From: Mytilus galloprovincialis
Taxonomy: Eukaryota; Mollusca; Bivalvia; Mytilida; Mytilidae
Direction: 5' to 3'
Length of the DNA stretch: 64,000 nucleotides
Assembly (NCBI RefSeq): GCF_965363235.1
Contig: NC_134845.1
Span: 22,818,524-22,882,523 of the forward strand
Position numbers and translations under genes: made by a program. The notes under the pieces are model-generated. The model did not search any database and was not told the origin of the DNA. It worked only from the letters and a program-made list of their open reading frames with translations. Of this stretch, positions 24,790 through 34,192 are shown piece after piece (positions within the stretch are counted from its first letter, which is position 1; each line of letters starts with the position of its first letter).

Positions 24790-26659
24790 AGGTCTTTCCA
24801 CCAGCAAGAATCTATTTAAAAATGAAAATATTAAAATTTGATTTTAAATGTCAGTTTCAGTATCAAATTCAAATGACAGCTTATTCTACGCTGACTCCAA
24901 AAATATATGGTTTCTATATAGAAAAATATATAAAAAAGGGAGATAATCTTTTACTTCCGGTTTAAAAGTTTGATAGTTTACTTGACACTGATTCCAAAAA
25001 TATATGGTTCTATATACTTTTACATTGATTTAGTACAAAAAATAGCTACTTCCGGTTGACAAAATGTCACTTCCAGTTGTTTTTTTTAAAGGTCACATTG
25101 CTTACAACCTAATGCAAAAAGTCCCATGGCTTTATCATGTGTACATATGAGGTAAAAGCAAAGGTCAAAATCTAGAGTGTTAAATAAGCATATGACCTTG
25201 AGCTCAATTTCAAGGTCATAAACCAAGAACCTCATATAAAAAGACTCTAGTCCTCTACTTTATATTGTTAATGAGTTATATTGCCATACATATGATATTA
25301 GATATAAAAAGGGGGAAAACTCGCGCCAAATGTCTATGTTCCAGACCGTATGAGTATTTGGACCGTACGCGTACGGTCTGACTGATATTAGGAAGTTGGT
25401 CAAGTGTATTAGATACAAATGCATATAGCAGATCAACATAACTTAACGCTCAAATTAATATAAAAAAGTTCAATGGTAATTGAAATAAAAACTTTATATT
25501 TTAACTATTTCAAAAATTCACGCTAATTAAATCTGTTAATCTCTTGTATTTAGCATGTCGATCAGTAATACATTTAGTTCTAATCACTGAAATCGAAGAT
25601 ATTGTAAGTGAACATAATGTGGAAGGACAATTGTTTTAGAATATTTAGCAACTTTACAAAAAAATGCAAATGCAAAGGAACATGCATGAACTGCAAACAT
25701 GTAAACGAAAACAATATTACGTTACTTGTGGTAGCAAGTGCCACCTTGGGCGAGAGTACCAAAACAGGATTCAGATATACAATTAAACAAATATTTAATT
25801 TCAATTGTTCGTTTGTTCATTTTATCTATCTACTAGTAATTGTAATAATAGCAATTTGTAAAACTAAAAATAAAGATTGTGATAAATGTTTGTTTAAATT
25901 TAAACCATATGATCCAATAACATGTATGGTCAGCTCGTACTGGACCATACGCGTATACTCATACGGTCCGACCGTACGCGTATAGTCGGACATAACGAGT
26001 ATACGTATACGGTCCGGACCGTACGCGTACGGTCCAAATACTCATATGGTCTGGAACATCTACGTACCCTTTCGACTAAGATTTATGTGTTACGACATGT
26101 CGTGACTAACAATTTTGTGAAAATATTTTGTCGATATCTCATATGATTTCTGAAAATAAGAGATAACAAGCCAAAATCAAAATTTTAATCATGACCTTGA
26201 CCTTTGACCTTTACCTCATTTTCTTTTTTTGGGACCAAGGACCTCAAATCAAAAGACCCTAGGCCTCTAACACTTATGGTTTTCCAGTTATAAATGCATA
26301 TCACTAATATCAAATATAAAAGGGGAAATAACTCTCATATGGAGTCTCCGGATAGCTTCGGTCAAAATTAATCAAATCATCCTGAGGATATAACGAGCAA
26401 TTTGGTAAAATAAATACGGTTGCGAATATTAAGCGATAACAAGAAAAACAGTGTTTGGGGAGATAACTCTTATATGAGAAAGTGTTCGGTTAAGCAGGGT
26501 CAGTTTCAAAAGCGTATAAACTGTTCGATATGATATTCCAAAAATCTAAGCGACATCTTGCGAAACAAAAAAACAGAGAAGGAAAAAAATTAGCCGGAAA
26601 AAAATAATAATAATCAGAAGAAAACCAATAGGTCTTTCCACGGAAAAGTGGAAAGACCT
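24790..26659 (+). mobile_element. Non-autonomous element with 3' terminal hairpin AGGTCTTTCCAC
   Basis: Left end AGGTCTTTCCACC at 24790-24802. Right end is a perfect hairpin: AGGTCTTTCCAC at 26630-26641, a 6-nt loop, then GTGGAAAGACCT at 26648-26659. So the left end is an inverted copy of the extreme right end, with an extra arm next to it. That asymmetric arrangement is like Helentron-type ends (inference). The body has no protein. It contains paired CCTTGACCTTTGACC / CATATGACCTTGAGC stretches and is split at 25337 by a smaller element. Confidence 0.65.
25337..26058. mobile_element. 722-bp element with 42-bp inverted ends carrying a 20-bp palindrome
   Basis: Left terminus 25337-25378 and right terminus 26017-26058 are inverted copies with one mismatch, starting TGTTCCAGACC. 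The duplication TCTA flanks both (25333-25336 and 26059-26062). The inner part of the right terminus is the perfect palindrome GGACCGTACGCGTACGGTCC. Several further GTACGCGTAC-like and GTATACGTATAC palindromes cluster at 25940-26040. The central frame 25608-25985 has a Cys-rich stretch (KCKCKGTCMNC) but no transposase signature. The superfamily is not identified. Confidence 0.75.
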
Positions 26660-26959
26660 AATAAATGTGTTTAAAATTATAAACACCATTTATGTTTCTA
26701 TATATGCCTTCATTTTAACTTATAAGTTCTCTAAGTTTCTATCCTTCAAAACTATAACTTTTACTCTATAAATCATGCTAAAAAATATAAGTTTTAGTGT
26801 AAATGTAACGGTTTATTTCTTCCTCTGTGATATTTTATCCTGAGGATAATTTGTCCGGGTAATTTTTTTCCAGGCATAGTATTTCACAGGTTGATTTTTT
26901 CCAGAGGAGTGAAAATCTATCTGTGTTATGTGGATAGTATGTACTGGTATATATTTGCC

Positions 26960-27115
26960 AGGGGCGGATGCAGGAATTTTCGAAAGGGGGGGTACTAACC
27001 CAGGGCACCCAGGGCAAAGGGGGGGTGCAAAACATATGTCCCGATACAAATGCATTGATCGGCAAAAATAAAGGGGGGGTGCGCACCACCGGAACCCCCC
27101 CTGGATCCGCCACTG
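26960..27115. mobile_element. 156-bp MITE with GGCGGAT ends
   Basis: Ends AGGGGCGGATGCAGG and CCTGGATCCGCCACTG are imperfect inverses, and TTTGCC is present on both sides (26954-26959 and 27116-27121). It is G-rich on the plus strand. The terminus GGATCCGCCACTG occurs again at about 28333-28345 next to GGGCCCCCCTTAGG runs, a second truncated copy. GGCGGATCCAG-like ends are known in several animal MITE families, so I do not assign a superfamily. Confidence 0.65.
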
Positions 27116-27121
27116 TTTGCC

Positions 27122-28845
27122 GTACTATATTTCACAGAACCGTGTAAAATAGAGTTCCATTAACTACAATGTAAGTTATTCACAATCAATATATACCCGA
27201 CTATAATTATAAAATGTTTCACAAAGGTAGACCAAATTTGCATAATTTATCAAAGGGAGGTAATTGTGAGCTATTTAAATTTTAAAGATATTAATATAAT
27301 ATATTTCTAAATCTATTTTATAGTGAAATTTTTCATTGAATCTTATTTTTTATATATTCATTTATATTAAAAGATAACTTACAACTTGATTTAATAAGAC
27401 AGATAACATTTCACAGGTAAAAACTATCCAGCTGTTAAACATGCTTTTGTTCCAATATATTGTTCTGCTATGATTTATCTGATTTCCATATAATCAACAA
27501 CTACATCTCTGTCCACAGACAAAACTATTTATATAGTTAAAAATATCATCATAAGCAAATTCTTCTATTACTGTTTACAGTAGTAATGCAACTATATTTC
27601 TACCTTACTTTTAAATTTATATTTGTACTAAGATCTGAAAACAATTCACTTTTACATGTATTTCACTAACCTTATTTAATCATGATATTATTTTTACAAT
27701 TACGATCTTTGAAATTACTTCTGGTTTTCTTCCTTATGTTCATGAAATTTTTTCAAGGATAATTTGTGAAATTATTTCTCATTATAATACATTTTTTTTT
27801 AACAATTTCGCTTTATTTTAAATACACTATTATTATTTCATAGTATTTTTAAAGGATAAGTTTTTTCTAATAACTATTCTATAAGTTAACTACCCAGATA
27901 GAATTTCAAGGCAGAGGAAAAAATATCCAAGGAAAATATTTTCCTCCGGATAAAAAAATAAGAACAACTACTGTGACATTTTTTCCACCGGATCAAATTT
28001 CACCCGAATATAATTTTGCTTTAAATAATATCATTTACCCTTAAAAAGAGTAATATATCACAATTCTTTAACTGTTTCCCCCATTTTACTAAACTTAGTC
28101 TTAATCCTAATGTATATTGAGTTGTTATACTTAGTAGCTCTGACACTATCAGTAACTACACCTGTCCACTGTGAATCATAACTGACAATGACTGATCATA
28201 TTAATATTAACTTTCTTGAAGAAATCATTTCGTGTGGAAAAAATTTGGTTGATTATATAGGGAATCGTTGAAGCATGACTGGAGCGGGCCCCCCTTAGGT
28301 CATCCAACGGGCCCCCCTTAGGAAAAGTTCTGGATCCGCCACTGAAGATTAAAGATTAAACCTCATGTTTCAAGGCTAGTTTAAAAGCCAAAAAATACTA
28401 GCAAAATAAGAAAAGAAATAAATAATAATTTTAAAACAAAAACATTAATTTATTTTATATTAACCAGTTTATTGTCGTCAAGGGGGGTGGGGGTTTTAAA
28501 TTGACAAACTATGCATTAAAATGGGAACATTTAGTTGGACCCTCCCCCTTTTATCCTAGGTTGGCAACCCCAGTCTTCAAGCTTAACCACAAGTCCTACG
28601 GCATTGGTTGTAAAATTGCTCTCGGGCTTGTAAAATTCTCTCTACAAGCCAACAGAATCCAACTAAAATTTTCAAAAAATTGAGTGTCAGGCTTTTGGAC
28701 TCAAAAGTTAAGCGTGAACAGGTGAAGGCTGGAACCCCCCTTTTAAAAATGTCTCATTTCGTCCCTGAGTGGTCTGATAGTATGATAGTAATAGTAGTAA
28801 AAAGAAATATTCTTATAAGTTAAAACATGCTAAAAACACTAACTT
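27122..28845. other. Interior of the 11.7-kb element, right part
   Basis: AT-rich and gene-free apart from the truncated MITE end near 28260-28345 and a poly-G/T run near 28482. Nothing else is recognised. Confidence 0.45.
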
Positions 28846-29831
28846 CATGTTTTTGACCATACAGTTAAATCAGTCTTATTGTATGGCAGTGAAATATGGG
28901 GTGACATTAACTTTCACAAACTAAACACTCAAGGGGATAACTATTTCAAAAAAACTATGTGGAGACCTGGCAGTAGAGAACGCTCATTTAAGCTTTAGTA
29001 AATTTATACTTGGAGTAAGTAAAAAAGCAACAAATATTGCAGTTATGGGTGAACTGGGCAGATATATACTCTATTTTTGAAGGTTTTATTAAGTTAAAAA
29101 ATCTATTCATGCAAAAAGATGCAATCAAAATATGATTCAATATGGCAAACTGAGCTTAATAATGATTTCAGAGGCAATAAATTATATGGTAACAAGCTTA
29201 GAACTTATAGACTTTTTAAAAGCAGATTTTGCTTAGAAAATTACCTTTTGCAGGAAAATTTTAGATATAGACATTATTTAACGAAATTCCGTATCAGTGC
29301 TCACGATTTAGAAATTGAGAGGGGAAGGTACAAAAATCTAACAGTGTCAGAACGTATCTGTAAATTGTGTGGTACTGAGGTTGAGGATGAAATTCATTTT
29401 CTTCTTCAGTGTCAAAAACATTCAAATATTCGTTTCAACTTTTTAAATAAAATAAAACTACGGTTTAAAAATTTTATTGGTTTGGATATTAAATCACAAT
29501 TTATTTGGCTAATGTCCTCTGAAGATATTTTCATACTCCAGAAACTCAGAGAATTATTGGAAAATTTATCCTCATATAGGAAAGTTTCCTTAAATGATAT
29601 ATATATATATATATAGTAATGTCCAGTGACCCCCTTTTTTTAACCTAGTTATATTATTAAACACTGTGCTTGTTGTATTCTTCTACTTGTCTTAATAAAA
29701 AAAAAAATTTTTTTTTATAACATTGTGTCTTAATCATAATCACTTGTAATCACTTGTATGTAATTAATGTTGATTGTTCTGCTCCTTGTGGGCGCTTAGA
29801 TTAGCAATAAAATATATTTGAATTTGAATTT
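28846..29831 (+). pseudogene. 5'-truncated LINE ORF2 tail nested in the 11.7-kb element
   Basis: Before 29119, shifted frames give LYGSEIWGD and MGELGR, the end of a LINE reverse-transcriptase region also seen at 33640-33800. The frame 29119-29616 continues with a basic region and the zinc-binding tail ICKLCGTEVEDEIHFLLQCQ. The 3' UTR ends in AATATATTTGAATTTGAATTTG. A similar GAATTTGAATTTGAATA tail ends the outer LINE at about 34190, so the two are related families. This copy is separate from the outer LINE and younger than, or carried by, the foldback-like element. Confidence 0.75.
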
Positions 29832-30289
29832 GCTGGTCATGGATATTCGCAAATAATTTAAATTAAAAATACAGTATGTGTCAATGTGATCACCTTTGTA
29901 CTCAAATTTAATTCAATTTTTTAGTAGGTATTTAATGTTTGAAACTTACAAAAATAACTTAAGGGACATACTGTATACCGTTTCACAGCATTATAATGTT
30001 CTATAGCATCAACATGACCAAGTAAGACTCAATAAAAAGTTAGCGGTCAATTTCCAGGAAAAGTTAGAGAAAACGGATGTTGACAACTTGTGTATTTCCA
30101 GAGACAAGGACGGATACATAAGGCCAAAATCCGAATTTAATTTTTCACCATAAAGTTATAATAATATATTTATATCTAAATTTAATGTTTTCAAACATGC
30201 TAAACAAAACATAAAAAATATTTTTTGCAAACTGTGCAAACAGTAAATAAAAAATAATGTTGGTGAATATAAAAAGATACAAAAATAAA
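29832..30289. other. Spacer before the right minisatellite arm
   Basis: AT-rich, no gene or repeat recognised. Confidence 0.4.
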
Positions 30290-31160
30290 TGTTGGCGAAC
30301 TTGGCTAAGTTGGCAAACTTCAGTAAGTTGGCCAACATTAAATTTAAATCAACGTTGGCGAACTTGGTAAACAATAATTATTATGATATGTTAAGGTTGG
30401 CGAACAATGAAGTTGACGCACACTTGGCGAACAGTAAATGTTAGTGAACAGTACAGGTTTCGTAAAGGTTGGTAATGATAGCGACACTGGTGAACAGTAA
30501 TGTTTTCCTGAATGTTGGCGACATTGGCGAACAGTCATTCGTAATGATTTCGTAAATGTTAACGACGTTTGCGACATTAACGAATAGTAATGAGTTTGTA
30601 AATGTTGGCGACGTTGGCGATGTTGGCGAACAGTATTGATTTCATAAATGCTGGTAACGTTGGCGACATTGGCGAACAGTAATGAGTTTGTAAATGTTGG
30701 CGACATTGGCGACGTTGACGAACAGTATTGATTTCATAAATGTTGGCGACGTTGGAGACGTTGGCGAACAGTAATGAGTTCGTAAATGTTGGCGACGTCG
30801 GCGAACAGTAATGAGTTTGTAAATGTTGGCGACGTTGGTGAACAGTAATGAGTTTGTAAATGTTGGCGACGTTGTCGACGTTGGCGAACAGTATTGATTT
30901 CATAAATGTTGGCGACGTTGGCGAACAGTAATGAGTTTGTAAATGTTGGCGACGTTGGCGACGTTGGCGAACAGTATTGATTTCATAAATGTTGGCGACG
31001 TTGGCGACGTTGGCGAACAGTAATGAGTTTGTAAATGTTGGCGACGTTGGCGACGTTGGCGAACAGTATTGATTTCATAAATGTTGGCGACGTTGGCGAC
31101 GTTGGCGAACAGTAATGATTTCGTAAATGTTGGCGACGTTGGCGACGTTAGCGAACATTT
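30290..31160 (-). repeat. Right inverted arm: GTTGGCGAC minisatellite array
   Basis: Reverse-orientation partner of the array at 19470-20595. Core 9-mers GTTGGCGAC alternate with two spacer types, AACAGTAATGAGTTTGTAAAT and AACAGTATTGATTTCATAAAT. The alternation is regular from about 30700 to 31100, a dimeric higher-order arrangement. Units near 30290-30480 are degenerate, mirroring the degenerate inner edge of the left arm. Spacers differ from those of the left arm, so only the CGCCAAC cores would pair. Confidence 0.9.
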
Positions 31161-31174
31161 ACACAATCCTGTAC

Positions 31175-33843
31175 CAGAATGAATAATACGGATGCAGGAA
31201 CCAACGACTATGGAACAAAACTACTAAATTTGTGTAAGAGTAGTGGACTTAGAATTATAAATGGGCGCCACCCTGATGGACTTCCAAATGATTTTACATA
31301 TAGTGGTCCAAGAGGTATAAGTGTGATCGACTACTTGTTAGCTAAGCCAAATAACATTGAAAAAGTTCTAAAATTTATAACAAGTAATTTTAAAACATAA
31401 AGTGATCATCCTCCCATTTATGTTCAACTTATAATTGACTTTACTATGCAGTGCAATGATAAAAATTCAAATTTAGTGGATGGTGAAGAATTTCAATTTT
31501 TCAAATGGAAAAAAGAATTTAGAGACTTATGTTATAATGCCTACTAGTTAATGCTGATGATTTAAGTTCAACGATAACTAATATGGACATAGCCTCTTAG
31601 GATGGTATGGACTTGTGCATAAATAACTTCACTTGAAGTGCTTAACAAATGTGACGGCTCAATTTTTCAAGCAAATGCCAAAAGTAAAATTAAAGCGAAA
31701 TTCCCAAAATCAGAGAGTAAATACTGATAAACCATGGTTTGACCAGAAGTGTAAAGAGCTATATGCCGATCATTGTAAAGAAATACATACTTTTAAGAAG
31801 TATGAATGCAAGCTCAAACGTAGTTACAAACGACAGGAAGGCTATATGTTGTGTAAACTAAAAAAAGACAATCCAAGAAAATTTTATTCATTATTTAAGA
31901 AAAAAATCAGATGAAATGTGCATGATTTAAACATTACTGACTTTTTTTTGAATATTTCAAAGAACTTGTATCACGTGTGCCGAATAGCAATAAGAGACCT
32001 GAAGTGATTGATAATTACTGTGTTTTTGATGAGTTAGATGCAGATATTACTGCTGATGATATTATAAAGGCAATTAATGAACTTAAAAGGGACAAAAGCC
32101 ATGGTCCAGACTGTTTGCTGAAGGATTTTTTTTTATTGAATACAAGGATTTTTTTATACCACAGTTATATACTATTTTTAAAGCCGTATTGAATAGAGGA
32201 TATTTCCTATCATCATGGGCAGATGCTATACTGGTACCAATTTTCAAATTTGGTGATGCCAATGATGCAGCAAACTATCATGGTATAAGCCATGTCAGCA
32301 ATCTAGGTAAACTTTTCACCACAATATTCAATAAAAGATTGTTAAATTGGGCAACTGTTAATGATATATATTATCTGATGCACAGTTTGGTTTTCGAAAC
32401 GGTTATACATGTAGTACAGTTGATGCTGTTTTTTTTTTTTTTGTTGTTTATACTCTGTTATTCAAATTACACTCTGTAAAAATAAAAGATTATATTGTTG
32501 CTTTGTAGACTACTTGAAATCTTTTGATTCAATTGATCGCTTATGTTTATGATACAAAATTGCAAAATATGATTTTCAGGGAAGACTTTTACCTGTTTTA
32601 AAATCTATCATAATGTATAATAATGTTAGAACCTGTATTAGATTCAATGGGCTAAACTCTGATTACTTTTGTAACAACCTTGGTTTAATTCAAAGCGAAG
32701 TTCTTTCTCCAATTTTATTTTATTTCTATGTGAATGATTTTGAAAATGAATTCATTGCTAATGACAATTGTGCCTTAGAGTTTCAAGATATAACATTATT
32801 TTTGTTTATGTATGCTGGTGACATGATTTTGATGTCTGAAACAGTAGACGGTTTACAGGAAATGTTGAATACTTTGTCAATTTACACAGAAAAATGGGAC
32901 TTGTCTGTTAGTACAAAAAAAAACAAGAATGTGTCCATAATACACGGATGCCCCACTCTCACTATCATTTTCTATGTTCAGTGGACCGTGAAATTTGGGT
33001 CAAAACTTTAATTTGGAATTAAAATTAGAAAGATCATATCATAGGGAACATGTGTACTAAGTTTCAAGTTGATGTAACTTTAACTTCATCAAAAACTACC
33101 TTGACCAAAAACTTTAACCTGAACTTTGCACTATCATTTTCTATGTTCAGTGGACCATGCAATTGGGGTCAAAACTATAATTTGGCATTAAAATAAGAAA
33201 GATCATATCATGGGGAACATGTGTATTAAGTTTCAAGTTGATTGGACTTCAGCTTCATCAAAAACTACCTCGACCAAAAACTTTAACCGGACGGACGAAC
33301 GGAGGCACAGACGGACGGACGGATGGACGGACGGACGAACGGAGGCACAGACCAGAAAACATAAAGCCCCTCTACTATCGTAGGTGGAGCATAATAAAAT
33401 TTGTTGTATTCAGGAAGGGTGAAATTGTACGGCCTAATGAGACATGGGTCTATAATGGTCAAACAATGAATATTGTTGATCAATTTTCTATTGTTATTTA
33501 GGTGTATAATACCGTATAATTGTAAATTTCTTAATACACAGAAACATTGTGCAGAACAAGGTAGAAAAAACCTATGTTCAGTATGAGTAGAACTACATCA
33601 TCATTATGTTTAAATATATTTACAATGCTTAGTCTATTTGATAGTTATGTTAGTAGTATATTAATGTGTGGTTGTGAGATATGGGGAGTACACAAATTTC
33701 CTATGACAGGAAAGGTCCATTTGGACTACTGCAAAATGTTATTAAGTGTCAAAAGAACGACCTCAAATGTGATGGTCTATTTTGAATTAGGTAGATTTCC
33801 ACTGCAGTATCAGCGTAAATATTTGGTTCAAAATTTTAATTAG
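31175..33843 (+). pseudogene. LINE ORF2, rest of endonuclease and reverse transcriptase (right half)
   Basis: Resumes the endonuclease with the segment around SGLRIINGRHPDG and FTYSGPRGISVIDYLL (31227-31350), whose SxxDY is the usual C-terminal endonuclease motif. Reverse-transcriptase pieces follow in shifted frames: INELKRDKSHGPDCLL, ILVPIFKFGDANDAANYHGI, then GLIQSEVLSPILF. The catalytic box reads MYAGDM where YADD is expected, so one catalytic Asp is lost. A dispersed repeat interrupts it at 32931. The C-terminal part returns at 33390 (VVFRKGEIVRPNETW) and 33574-33843 (SILMCGCEIWG). Several frameshifts; not functional. Confidence 0.82.
32931..33393 (+). repeat. Dispersed repeat inside the LINE, with (GGAC)n tail
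   Basis: Begins GTGTCCATAATACACGGATG and has two tandem parts of about 170 bp, each with CTATCATTTTCTATGTTCAG and AGATCATATCAT. Then comes a GGAC/GGACGAAC microsatellite (33290-33345) and CTCTACTATCGTAGGTGGAG. TGCCCCAC near the left and GTGGAGCA at the right are near inverses, suggesting a MITE-like element. It separates two blocks of reverse-transcriptase sequence that belong together. No clear target duplication. Confidence 0.7.
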
Positions 33844-34192
33844 TGACAATTGTATATTAAGGTCTTGTTATAAAGAACTTGTGTTAAATTGTTCAAAATG
33901 TATGAATTGTCAGGTGAAAACACAAAACAGCTCTGTAATTTGGGAAAGTATATACATTTCTCTTTAAATTGATAAACAGTTTATTGTAATAAAAGGTATT
34001 TTGTATTGATGAAACTTCTGACGTCACCTATTGTTTATTATGCATATTGTTTGTATTGTTTGTAATATGCCCTGCGGGCTCATGGTTTCTTTTTCAAGAA
34101 TCAACGCTTATCCATTGTATCTATATCACATACACTGTACATGTACTTGATCATACTGATGAGCCGTAAAGAATTTGAATTTGAATATCCAA
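33844..34192 (+). other. LINE 3' UTR and tail
   Basis: Follows the last ORF2 codons in the same strand and ends AAAGAATTTGAATTTGAATA. It shares GCCCTGCGGGCTCATGG-like sequence with the nested relative at 29780 (CCTTGTGGGCGCTTAGA). No coding content. Confidence 0.55.

Larger units (their letters stand above)
19451..31170. mobile_element. 11.7-kb foldback-like element with inverted minisatellite ends
   Basis: Inserted in the LINE endonuclease domain. The first bases AGGATTGGGGAAATGTTCG match the reverse complement of the last ones (AGGATTGTGTAAATGTTCG) with two differences. The direct repeat GTAC flanks both sides (19447-19450 and 31171-31174). Removing the element and one GTAC makes codons CGT ACC AGA read straight across in the LINE frame. 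This supports a 4-bp target duplication, because without it the frame is lost. Both arms are tandem arrays of CGCCAAC-containing units in opposite orientation. The interior (about 9.5 kb) is AT-rich with nested repeats and no transposase that I can recognise, so the element appears non-autonomous or is of an unknown kind. Confidence 0.8.

Noticed and set aside
25608-25985. 125-codon frame with Cys-rich stretch as a transposase
   Set aside because: No catalytic motif or known zinc-finger spacing, and its end runs into the palindromic terminus of the element. Kept only as a note in the element entry.
30344-31166. Minus-strand frames of 88-120 codons in the right array
   Set aside because: Same cause as the left array. 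The repeat period is a multiple of three over long stretches.
19451-31170. The 11.7-kb element as a Polinton/Maverick or Helitron
   Set aside because: No DNA polymerase, integrase, ATPase or Rep-helicase is visible. The GTAC duplication and inverted arrays do not fit Helitrons, and Polinton duplications are usually 6 bp.
33238-33501. 87-codon frame over the GGAC microsatellite
   Set aside because: Half of it is simple repeat and the other half is the LINE RT resuming. The join is accidental.
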